Positions 12,221-24,217 of a stretch of 64,000 nt of DNA are shown one piece after another; position 1 is the stretch's first letter, and each line of letters begins with the position of its first letter. Under the pieces are notes generated by a model. It did no database searches and had not been told where the DNA came from. It worked only from the letters and a program-made list of their open reading frames with translations. The translations under genes were made by a program, and so were the position numbers. Source of the stretch: Lates calcarifer (Eukaryota > Chordata > Actinopteri > Centropomidae). The DNA is taken from NCBI RefSeq assembly GCF_001640805.2, contig NC_066847.1, positions 19,397,504 to 19,461,503 of the forward strand, given 5' to 3'.

Positions 12221-15200
12221 TTTTTACGTAGTTTGAGCCCTCTGCTGCCTGCACTTACTACTTACCTGATTTGAACTGTGTGTGTGTGTGTGTGTGTGTG
12301 TTTGTGTTTGAATGGCACTTAAAGGCTGATTATCAAGCCAGGCTCTGTAATAAGGTCTAAGACATGAGCTCAGTACCGACAGCTGGCGATGAAACTGTGT
12401 GCAGGTGTTCATTACAAACAAAAATGACACAAGCTGATGTCACTGATTAATTCCATCCTCTGTGAAGGTGTGCTAATTAGGAGATATTGTACAGACATAA
12501 TCTGCATACAAATGCATCTCAGGAGCATATGGTCATATGCCACTGATCTAAAGTTAGACCAAAGCGTCTGCAAAGACGTCAAGAAGGCGTTAATTTATTA
12601 TTAATTTTGGACTCAAAATATATTATCATTTACAATGGTCTTGACTTGTGTGTCATTTTTCTTAATCAAAGCCGTCTGAAGCCTTCACAGTGTGTTTAAC
12701 AGATGAAATACTCTATAAACTAGCCAGTCTTTCAGTTTGCGCTGAGGAATGCATTAAGCTGTTCCACTCGTCGATATATAAAACCATATAGCTTTAAACT
12801 GTAGTATGTTTTGCTATGCCTTCTGCTGTGTATTGTAATGTGATACAAGTGCTGTTGGGCCATTACCTCCAACTGAACCCTGTATATTGGATTAGCTCAT
12901 TTATTTTCAGGCTTGGTAACCGATTGTAAGTAACAGATAATCAATGAAGTACACCAAATATAGATCTCCCGTGTATTTAGTGAGAGAAATATTCACCCCT
13001 ACTGACTCAGTAGGAGCCTGTATTGCACGTAACTTAAACAATCTAAAAGATATGTAGTTAACTGTTATACAACGTAGGATGAATTTGGATTTCACTTCAC
13101 CAGGAGATTTGATCTTTAATTACACAAGTCCTCCATAGTTGCACATTTCAGAGGTTTTCTGTCTTGCGTTCTATTCCCACTGCCCTCCAGTCTCAGTCAT
13201 TAAGAAACAGGGCAGGTAGTTCCCTGAGGCGCAAAAATAGACTCCTACTAAAGCCTTTCTGACTGATGACTAATCTATATTTCGATACTGCACTGTCCAA
13301 GTTCTTCCTGCGCCTTCCCCTTCATCTGCTGGGTATTATCAAGGGTGATTGCTCTTTGAAAAGCTTGGGGCGTGTGAAGTAGATGACGCCGCTTCGTGTT
13401 TTGGAGTTGAAGCACTCGTACAGATCAGAACTGGAAGTACGGACTGTTGCAGTTGCTGCATCTGTGCTGGGCCCAGGTGTGCTTGGGTATAGCGATGTAT
13501 ACAGTCAGCACATGTTGGGTTTTCAAATGCAATTAGTCATGTATATGTGTAGCAATAGGAGTATATGTGTGGCAATAGCAACAGCAGGACCAATCCGCCC
13601 AGCAGCCTTTTAAAGTGGGCTGGAGTCAGATAGATAAGGGTGCTGTATCAGCACACTTTTCACTGTTCCCAGGCTGTACTGTACCACTAGCAGAATATAG
13701 TGGAAAAACACTGTGCACCGTGACAGAGCTTGTACAGTGCAGCACTCTTAAAAGCTGAAGTGGCTTTTGCAAAAGAGATATTTTCTTAATGTTGGTTTCT
13801 TTTGAGGAGGCAAATGTTACACATCATCAGCTTTGGTCAGAATTTACAGTAAATGTTTTCCTGTCCAGTGTGATACTTGATTTGCCTTTTTTTCCTCTTT
13901 CTTCTCCCTCCATTCCCTGTCACCAGTTTGCCAGTTATATTTCCAGGCGTTTGCTGATGTTGCAGAGATGCTGTGAGAATAGAGTCAGGCTCACTTTGAT
14001 TGTGCTGCACAGGTCAAGTCTGCTGCAGTGTATAAATCAGAAAATGGCTACTACTGAGAAACTTGCACTGGACCACACATTGTCTTATTCTTATGCAATC
14101 AAGTTGATAGTTTAAAGTGTTTTCTTAATGTAGAAATGGCGAAAGATTCGTGCTGCCTCTTGTTTCCCTTAAATGATTGTTTACTTTCACCCCTCCTCAC
14201 CGAAATAGACTGCTTTTAAAAATATTCCCCCTGAATCTGCACTCCACACACTCAGTCATAAGTCTAAGTACCCCTGGGATTTTGCTGCATGACAAATGGC
14301 CCTTCACTCCTGGCTCTCAGCAGCTGCCAGGTAAAGTTCAGTGTTGATGGAGTGCCAGAGTGGCACAAACAGGGCCACAGATGAGCCGCCTGATACCAAC
14401 AGGACCACAGTTCACTAAACCACCAACACAGTCAAGGGTTACTAGTCTGGCACCAGTTGGGACCGACCTACTGCTAGCATCAAGAGAGCAAGTTGTCCTT
14501 AACTTTTGGATTATGTCATAGGAAATATCTGGACACAACAACATCAAACTTAGCAATGTTTCTTTTTTTTTTATTCTTAAAGGCATATCATATTACAAGC
14601 TTCTTTTTATTCAGATGAAATCTTTAAATATACATATTAAACCAAGATATCTATGTATATTATATAATTTTGTTAATAGAGAAGAAAGAATAGAAACAAA
14701 AAGAACATGTAATTGGAGAATGCAGCACTGCATTAACAGCTGCAGATGATGATGCAAGGAAACATAATCAATGCCAGCTTTATTCTTGATGTCTGAAAAA
14801 TACAAATGATTAAAATAGTTGGAAAACATCTTGTCAAAACCAAAATTAAGGACTTAAATGCATATCAAACCCATATTAATATGTTACATCTTGTTTGTGT
14901 AGAAGCCAGAGTTTAGTTTTGTATTATAGAGAAATAGCTCGACAAAGCTCTGAAGTATTCCACTGTATGGATGTTTAAAAGCAGAGATGTTTGATGTGTG
15001 TAAGTTTGGTGACTTTGTTTTAAAAGCTTGGAAAAGGAGGCAGGATGGATTCTTTAATTACTGTGCACGTGTTGTCAGTTATTTGAGAAGCTTGTTGTAA
15101 ACTGTGAAGATCTGAGGGTTGATTGCAACATTTCTTTCTTTCTTTCCTTCTTTCCTAACTTTTCTATTGTTTCATGTATGCTGCTTGTGTTGTCTTCTAA

Positions 15201-15453
15201 CACATTCCTCACAGAAGCTATCATTATTAGTTTGAATGATTTTTGCTTCTGCGTTGTACTTGATTCCAAAATTCCACTTGTAGCAGTTTGATAGCTGTGG
15301 TTGTCTACCTTACCTTGATGCAGGTTTTTCTCTGTACATACACTATACACATATTGTACATATAGACTACACATTCAACCACTTAGATGGCCACTGTACA
15401 GCACAGTTTTGGCAGCTTTACCAGCTGAGCAGTCCTGCGTGGACTGACACAGA
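12221..15453. other. sepsecs-lgi2 intergenic spacer
   Basis: The spacer begins with the sepsecs 3' UTR, which holds a (GT)n run at 12277-12302, and continues to the lgi2 upstream region. No coding sequence is supported. The open frames at 13383-13613, 13789-14115 and 15075-15374 have no family resemblance. I saw no clear AATAAA in the first several hundred bases, so the sepsecs poly(A) site is unplaced. Confidence 0.5.
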
Positions 15454-15474
15454 GGCGCTGTCCATGGTGCTGCA
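15454..15474 (-). promoter_or_regulatory. RE1/NRSE (REST/NRSF) element upstream of lgi2
   Basis: The + strand contains GCGCTGTCCATGGTGCTGCA (15455-15474). Its reverse complement matches the canonical 21-bp RE1 (CAGCACC, spacer, GGACAGCGCC) with only about one mismatch at the outer edge. REST silences neuronal genes in non-neuronal cells, and LGI family genes are neuronally expressed, so a site about 640 bp upstream of the lgi2 start codon fits. Binding is inferred. Confidence 0.75.
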
Positions 15475-16116
15475 GTTATGCGTCTCTGACAGCTCCTGTA
15501 TGGAGGAGGGGTACAGCACTGTATAGCTTACTGTATATACACATTTCCTATATAACGATATTTCACTTCGTAGCGTCTCAGTCACACTGGTTGGGTCGAG
15601 GCAAGCTACTTTTATAGCATGTATTAGATTCTAAATATCTTTGAACAAGCCCATTTGTAAAACACTCCCGGAGATGACAAAAAATGTGTTTCAAATAATG
15701 TTCAAATTGGCAACAAAATGTACATTTTTGCATAATTTAGCACACGAATTTATTCTTGAATCTGGAAATTCACTACCGGCCACATGCGGTTGGCTGCATC
15801 TGTTAGTAAATGCACATCAAAATAGCCACGTTTGCATTAACTGTATATGAAAGGTAGAGGTTACCAGATCGCCTGTAGCAGCTTAATAATACCTTATTTT
15901 TTACCATGTATGGCGCATGGTTGTTTAACCAACAGTTATCCGACGGGAGCTCTGGCTTAATAAATAATTAAAGTGGACGGAGGGGAGCTGCAGCTGATTT
16001 GCTGATGTCAGGGAGCCAGTGCAGCATTTCATGGTGCAGGGTGTAAACGCGCGCTGCCATCTGCCTCGATCGGTTGCTTCTCAGCGAACCTCACACATGC
16101 GAGCCCGGCAAGAAAG

Positions 16117-19100
16117 ATGCTGCCAACTCTCAAGATTTGGGCATTGTTTTCTGTGTCGCTGTGCTGCCTGTGTCAACCGGCTCATTTGAAGAAGGGTTCC
16201 CGATGTCCTTCAACATGCAGCTGCTCCAAGGAGTCTATCATTTGCGTCGGGTCCTCTTATGTCCCAAGGATTACCCCCAACGACATCAATTCTTTGTGAG
16301 TAGCTTCCCCATGTGATTTTTACTTAACGATATATACTTAGACAATGTGTGTGTATGTGTGTGTGTATCAAATGCTGCAGTATAGGCTTGTGAAGTTTCA
16401 TTCCAGATGTCCCTGGCTGTGGTTTATAACGTACACCATCTTAATAAGGTTGAATGGCAACGCGGGCAGTGTCTTCTCCAGTAGATCACTTTTCAGCATT
16501 TCATTTCCTTCGGTGGCTTTATGTTCATCCTTTCTGCTTCTTCCTTACAGGAGCGTTGTCAATGGGACTTTCTCTGAGGTCAAAGAGGCTATGTTTGCTC
16601 ACATGCCATCCCTCCAGCTACTGTAAGAATACTTGAGCTGCATGTAATACGTCTGTATTGTAAGATTCCATGTGTGACCCTTAACTTGTAGAAAAGGCTC
16701 ATATCATGAAAACAGATTGATTCAAAACTTATTTGAAATGGATGACTTTTGAAACTTAAATATATCTTAAGATGACAGATGCATCAGACTGTGTAGAGCC
16801 CAATAGTGGTAGAGATCTCAGCCTCCAAAGCTGCAATACATGCAGCAAAACACTCATTACACATAAATAATGAACTATAGTGTTGGCATGTAATAGCAGG
16901 AATTAATTAAGGTTTTTATGCTACTGAAGCACATATATGTCCAGTAACTAACTCTCTGTTGTAATACAGATGCAGTAATGCACCTTTTAAGTCAGCTTTA
17001 GTGCAGGGTAAAGCTATTAGCAGGGAGGGCTTTTAAAAGGCTTGGACACCTGGAGATAAATAATGAAAATCGGGTCTTGAGCTTTCAATGCAATCGCATA
17101 GACCATACTGTACTCACAAGAGGCCATCAATCTGTTTTGTTACTACAGTAGTGATAGCTGGGATGTCAGCATAAACAAAGGCGTGGCAGATACAGAGCAT
17201 TTAACCAAAGTGATGGCACACTTGATTTACATCTTGTGGTGGGAGTGCAGTTATTGTTACAATTTAGTATTTTTGCTCTTGAGGTCTTGTTTGTTTGTTT
17301 GTTTGTTTGGTGGCTTCATACCATACTCTATGATAAAACTGATCATTTTCATTAGATAATAGTCTTGTGTGTTGCAGAAGTTATAGCTTAGAAGAATACA
17401 AGTATCTGCGGTTTATTTCTTTGTGTGACAAGGAACACCTTTGCATTTCAATGTGTTTAGCTTTTTTTTGGTAAGATACTAAATCACCATCTGAGAAATT
17501 TCTTCTGCTCTTTTTCTCAGACAGAAACATAAAACAATTAATCATGCTGGCAGCCAGTTTCTGTTAATGTGTATTTCATCATTCGTCACAGGCTTTTGAA
17601 TTCCAACTCTCTAACAACAATAAGGGATGATGCATTCTCAGGCCTTCCACATCTGGAGTACCTGTAAGTTCTTCTTTTGTTTTTTGTTTTTTAATCAATT
17701 ACATGCAAAGACATTCAGTGAGTTAGTGCAATAACTAATGCAGTGGCTACACACACATATATTCTATTAATCTAATCTGCTGTAGCTGATCACTTGGTTA
17801 TGAGCATGAGGTTATGTGGATGTATGTCAGTCTTTCAAGAGTGAATGTGGCAGGATGGTTTTGACCATACGCCCTCTAGTGGTTTCATTTATTTCTTTGC
17901 TTTTCCACAGCAAATAATTTTCAGTCATTTGCCCACATCCAGTTTCCTTAAAACATATTACAAATCTGTATTGATATAGTTGATGGCATCAAAGATATTT
18001 TGAAAAATAATGTATTTATTACACTTTCTTACAATCCCCAAACCTGACTTAAGAGAAATCTTACAATGATTTTTTGTGAAAAAGATGTATTTTATTCATC
18101 ACTAGAGTATATGCACCTATCCTTACCAAGATTTAGTAAATAACACAATAAACAATGTATTTGCAACTAACCTCAACCATTAATAACTGAGTGAGTTAAA
18201 CTTATTGAAAATGATGTAGCAACAGTTTCACTACTGTTCAACAAATAAAGAAATCATTGTTTAAAGTTACTTTCTTGGCTAAAACTGAACAAATGCATTG
18301 TCAGTTTTACAGAATTAGTTATTTAGTGCACTGTTTTAATTGAACTGAACATGTTACATACTCTAGACTGATCATAAAATTTACAGTATTTTCTTCTCAT
18401 CTTCCACAGGTTCATTGAGAGTAATAAGATAGAGACTACATCCAAATATGCCTTCAGAGGACTCAGGGACTTGACTCACTTGTACGTTTCAAAGACTGTT
18501 AAATAAGTACAATATTTATCTGCTTTTTAATGTAGAGTCACTGTGACACTAAAGAAGTGGTGCTACATAGTTCACCGTTTTATTAAGATTAAGGAAAACA
18601 AAGATAAACTTTTATGGAGAGGAATGATATAAAGTTTTTATGTTAGTTATCTGGACATGTAAATATTACTTTGACTTTTGCATGCCATGCATAAATCTTG
18701 TCTACACCCATTTGCTTGAAAAGGAATTATGATTATCTTAAGTAGGTACCTTTTGTTGTATTGATTTATTGCTGCTGTTTCTAGGTCTTTAGCAAACAAC
18801 AACATCAAAGCCTTGCCCAGGGACCTCTTCATTGACCTGGACTCACTGATAGAGCTGTAAGTTTGTCACTCAGTTAATGGAGATGCATAGAGTAATGTCC
18901 TCTATCATTTATTATGTGTCCAGTCTAAATCTAAGGTACTTCTAGCTTGTCTACTTTGTTTCCCAGCAATGACATACAATTTTCCCCTTCTGCAGGGACC
19001 TGCGAGGCAATGCCTTTGAGTGTGACTGCCGTGCCAAGTGGCTGATGACGTGGCTGAAGAACACCAATGCCACAGTGTCGGATGTCGTATGTGCTGGGCC

Positions 19101-20449
19101 AGAGGACATGAAGGACAAGCGCCTCAATGATATGACCAGCCTGCACGATGAGTGCATCTCAACGGGTGAGAAACACCTGAGCCAGCTGGCCTTGTCTCTA
19201 GTCTAACTGGCATCAATATGAGGCAACTTACCCCTGACTAACATAGTACACAGTAAGCAGCCTACAGAAAAGGCAGCTTTTCATCCTTTTTTATGTGGCC
19301 AACTTTGCTTTTAAGAATCTGTTAATTTGTGGAAAATGGTAATTCAGGATGCCCACATTTGCATATTTTCACAGATTTCGTCCTCCACCAGTCTGTGGCA
19401 TCAGAGTCACTGTCTGTTGACACATTCAGTTATAAGAATGATGTCTATGTGGCTATTGCTGCTCCCAGCATAGAGAGCTGCATGGTTTTCCAATGGGACC
19501 ACATAGAAATGAACTTCAGGACGTATGATAACATTACAGGTATGACAGTGCTTTACAAACTGTTAGAATATCCTGGTTGGGTTTTACAGTCATGCTATCA
19601 GCCCGTTTACTTAATTTTTACCTCTTTTCAGGTCAGTCCATTGTGGGGTGCAAGTCAGTTGTCATCCAGGACCAGGTGTTTGTCATTGTGGCTCAGCTCT
19701 TTGGTGGTTCTCACATCTACAGATTTGATGAGGACCAAAGCAGGTTCAGCAAGTTCCAGGACATTGAAGTGTCCAAGATATCCAAGCCCAATGACATTGA
19801 GGCGTTCCAGATTGGCTCAGACTGGTTCTTTGTGATTGCTGACAGCTCAAAAGCGGGACTGTCCACCCTCTACAAATGGAACGATAAGGGCTTTTATTCA
19901 TACCAGTCGCTGCATGAGTGGTACCGTGATACAGATGCAGAGTTCTTGGACTTGGATGGGAAGGCCCACCTAATCTTGGCAAGCCGCTCACAGGTGCCTG
20001 TGATCTACCAGTGGAGCAGAAACAACCAGAAGTTTGTCCTGCAGGGCGAGATTCCCAACATGGAGGATGTAGTAGCTGTGAAGCACTTCCGGATCAAGGG
20101 GGAACTCTACCTGGCTATGACACGATATATTGGAGACTCCAAAGTTCTACGTTGGGGTGCCAAACAGTTTGCAGAGATCCAAGCCTTGCCCTCACGAGGC
20201 TCCATGATTCTGCAGCCATTCTTTTTCAAAGAACGTTACTACCTGGCCCTGGGGAGTGATTACACCTTCTCACAGATCTACCTGTGGGATGATGACAAGA
20301 AAGTCTTTGACCGCTTCAAGGAGGTGTACATCCAGGCACCACGCTCCTTCACTGTGGTTTCTACTGACCGCAGGGACTTCATCTTTGCCTCTAGCTTCAA
20401 GGGAAACACACAGATCTATGAGCACATCATCATTGACTTGAGCTTGTGA
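16117..20449 (+). CDS. lgi2: leucine-rich repeat LGI family member 2
   Basis: LGI proteins are secreted synaptic ligands of ADAM22/ADAM23-type receptors. Coding exons: 16117-16295, 16551-16622, 17592-17663, 18410-18481, 18785-18856, 18996-19165, 19375-19539, 19632-20449. They join to 539 aa (human about 545). Residues 1-22 form a hydrophobic signal peptide. The LRR N-terminal cap has cysteines 30, 34, 36 and 43. Four exons of exactly 72 nt each encode one 24-residue LRR, and exon 6 holds the C-terminal cap (NAFECDCRAKW). The last two exons encode the EPTP/EAR beta-propeller with repeated motifs such as VAIAAPS, FVIVAQL and HLILASRS. LGI2 rather than LGI1/3/4 rests on synteny with sepsecs and ccdc149 and on remembered sequence. 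Teleosts may carry a and b copies, and I cannot say which this is. Confidence 0.94.
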
Positions 20450-21660
20450 GGGACTGTACCTTGTTGCCCCTCCCGCAATCGAACGTCTTCCACTAAAAAG
20501 ATACATGTGTGGGTCAGGAACTGAACAGAACAGACTTTTTGAACCGATAAATATAATTCCTATATCATTCTGTCACAAACAAGAGCTGGGTCAAGTAGTG
20601 TTTGGAATCCTTGAGTTTCTTAAGGTGTCTTGCATATTTCTCAATGGCCTTGTCCTTTTACCCATCCTCATGGCCTCTCAGTTTCAGAAATTATAGCATT
20701 TCAGAAAAACTGAGTGGGAGAGTCATTAGGGTTGGCAGTTGTACAAAGCAGCTGATATCCTCCTGAAAATCCAACTGACATTCCTGAGGGTGGAAAATTT
20801 TACATATAATTTACATACAACTCTTTGGATGTATAGATTTCTGTTTAATGGTTTTATACCCCCACCCCTCACCCACCCACCAACTCCAATTAAAAACAAA
20901 TTTTAAAAAAAGAAAAGAAAAGAAAAAACTGGACCTGAGAAAAAGAAAGAGAAAGATCATGTTACAAGTTTTTTTAATCCTTATTTGGGGCAACTGAGGA
21001 TATAACTGGTTTGGTTGCCACTTACCTCATATCCTCATACCCTGTGGTACAGGATGTTGCCTTCTGGGTTCTGATGGACCCACAGTGCCTCCCTCTGGCC
21101 GTGATAAAGTATCACACCCCTTTTCATTTTCCATACAGGGAATGTCTTGAAAGCACAAACCTTTAATTAACACAGGTGAGATCACAGTTGTTAGAGTGTA
21201 GTTGTTTAGTGGAAAATGTTACTGTAGGTGCTATAGATTATACTGCATACAGTAAAAAAAAAAAGAAGTGGTTTGTTGTTTTAGGAGGTGAACTATTAAG
21301 AACTGGATATAGTTAACGCCGCCTTAGACGGATAGAAAATCCCCAGTTAGATACCGTTTTAGTTCAGAGGTACTTTAAGTGGCAAAGTAGATAGAAGCTT
21401 ATAGAAAGGATGTGTTTAGGTGATGTCAGGGAATTAAACCTACTTATAAGTTTGAAAAATCACCACAGTTATTGGACTACTGACAGAACTATAAACTTTT
21501 GTTTTGGGCTATCATTTAAAAAAAGGCTCCTCACAGCTGAAGTCAGTGGCCTCAAATAAAAAAAAAAAATTGATAGAGGACATAACTTAGCCAAAACTGA
21601 AGGAAACATAATTTATGTAAATACATCCACTCAAGTTGAGAGACTTTTTCAGTTTGTCTT
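20450..21660 (+). other. lgi2 3' UTR region
   Basis: Non-coding, AT-rich sequence follows the lgi2 stop. An AATAAA at 21555-21560 is a possible poly(A) signal, and another at 22036-22041 lies in the next block, which is also part of the tandem unit. No gene or other repeat is recognised. Confidence 0.5.
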
Positions 21661-23029
21661 TCTGTTCTCTGAAAATACCGAATGTTGACTTACAAGCTAC
21701 AAAATGTACATAAAACAAGGACAGCAATGCCACAACCTGTTTGTCACACAAAAATCTGAACAGATCTTTGCACTTACTTGATAAAATGTTACCGCAGCTT
21801 GCAAGAGCATGACATTCAAAGTTTTGCCAAACTCTTTTTAGATGAACCTAACAAACTCAGAAGTGTAACAGTGCTTCTACTCATTAAGTGAATGGTATTG
21901 CAAATAATTAAAAAAAAAATAACATAAAGGAATATGCAAGCTTTACAACATACAGATTCTTTTCTATGATTTAGTTTTAAGCATATTGAATGTTATTCTC
22001 AAATTATACTGTAAATTTAATCAGTTGTGTATCAAAATAAATGTGTAAAAATGATTGTGAGATGTGTTATATCATTCATCAAAGTTTTTCTCCTCACATT
22101 GTTATGGTAAAAACTACAGTATATCTCAGTGCAAAGTTATTGCAATATATCAGATGAGAATGTGTAATGTGAAATAGATCTTTCATAATGACAAATCCTC
22201 AGAAAATTATGATCTGACTCTGTGGTCCGACTCTGTGGTTTTACAGTCTACAACTTTACTGTTTTGGTTCACTATAGCCACTTTGTTTCTAGTTGCAGCA
22301 GGTGGATGTTTTCAGAGTGAAAAATCTCTGTTACACCCATTGTGCACTACCTGCCCAGCACCAAACTAAAGACAGGAAAAGTTAGTAACTATAATCAGGC
22401 AGCTACATCAGCAAACCAATGAACACATGTTTGGGATTATCAGCCCATTTCACTGAACTGGTCACCTCCAAAGGTTTCAGTGTTTTTCAGCGTCCCCTCT
22501 TTAAATCAACCCATTTTTGCCCACTCACACTCTAAACACTATTATCATAACTAAGCATACCTCACATCCTGAGTTTTTCTTTATTGGTTTGACTGACTGT
22601 ACCATCTGAAAGTCATGGCTTCCTGCAAAGGATCATGCTACACATCACAGCAGTAGCTTGCAACTTTTGACTTTTGAATCATCAGAGGTTTGTCTTCCTG
22701 TCTTGAGCTTTTCTGCGCTGGCATGTTATCAGGAACAGGAAAGGGTGTAGTTTTGTATTTTCCGGCAGGGAGTGGGTTTTCCTATTCATCTGTAACAAGG
22801 AAAAGATATATAAATGCTGTGTCCATTTATATACATTTAAATCAATCAAGCAAATAGCAGATCACATTAGAATTGGTTATTGTGTGTTACATTCTAAAAA
22901 AAGGTTCTAATATAAAAAACAATGGAATTCTAGAGGTTTTTCTGGAGGTTTAGTTTACTTTTTTTTTTTTTTTTTTTGCTTATTGAACTCATTGCTGGGA
23001 GCGCATGGAAATAACTGAATGCCCTCAGA

Positions 23030-23318
23030 TGAATGTATCAACATTGTATCAACTCAGATCTTCTTGTATTTGGACTATGCAACTGTACACTCAGAAAACA
23101 ATGTGTAGAGTGACAAGCAACATAGAGCAAAAGAATGGGAGGGACCCCCCAGTCCCTGTGGTTTTCAATTGCTCCCTCCTCTAAAACAGAATATAGTCAA
23201 TTGCTGTAACTGAGAGGAGCTAGAAAGAGAAAGGCAGAGAGAGAAAGAGACAGAAGTACAGGAAGTTAAGTTTTGATAGATATATTTCATACTGCATTGG
23301 ACACTCCACCTCAACAGT
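23030..23318 (+). promoter_or_regulatory. promoter-like block and non-coding exon 1 of KEN gene A
   Basis: The block is conserved in all three tandem units and ends in ACACTCCACCTCAACAGT|gtaagttc, a splice donor at 23319. The coding exon begins after an acceptor at 24199, so this is the likely first exon. GAAAGAGAAAGG at 23223-23234 matches the GAAANNGAAA core of interferon-stimulated/IRF elements, but it lies in a purine-rich stretch and may be chance. The transcription start is not placed. Confidence 0.55.
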
Positions 23319-24217
23319 GTAAGTTCATTTCCATATATTTTCCCTACTAATTCCTCTAATATTTACCTTGAACTTGTATTGTTAACTCAAACTGAAACTA
23401 TGTGGTCATCATGATGAACTTGTACAAGCACAAGATTTCATCTTTCTACCTGCTACAGTTATTTCCCGGCACAAATATTCACAGTTGAATTTTCGTCACA
23501 GCCCGTCTCATGTTATCGCCTTGTTGCCTGTTGCCTGTTGCCTTCAGATAGTGCTTCCTTCCCAAATTTCCAATATCACACCCTTCCACAGTTTAAACTT
23601 GGGGCCTAGGTTAGGTTTTGGTTTGGCGTAGCATAAATAATTGGTTTTAGTTAGGGACAAAAGCTGGTTAAGGTTAAGGTTAAATATGGTGGAAAGATAC
23701 ATATCAATGGGGAAACATACTTCGACGCAACACCTGCCTGAAAGAGGAAGTTCATGGTCTGTGACAGAAATGTACAGCACTATGCATGCAAAGAAAGTCA
23801 GATCTTAGTCACATGTAAATTTCTACTCAACATGTTGCAGCTTTTCTCTGTAAATACATTGCTTGTAGTTGTCAGGTTGAAGAAACTTTAATGAACATGC
23901 CTGAACTTTGCTAAGAAGCTTGTGAATCACAGCACATACCACCGTTTGTGGTCATGTAGATATTATGTGATGCTGGAGTTTTCAGTTTTGAATTATCCAC
24001 CTAAATACAATGGTGACAAATGCAATTCTCAAAGCACTGATACAATACAGTGCTGTGCAAACCACTTTGTTGTAGATTTCATTTTAAATACTCCATGAAG
24101 CCTTTAAGCTCAGATTCTAATAATATCTTTTTGCTGTCTGTTTAAAGTTCAAAATGATATTAAATATTGTAACAATAATATTATTTTGTCTTCCAACAGG
24201 CAATCTGAAGCAAAGAA

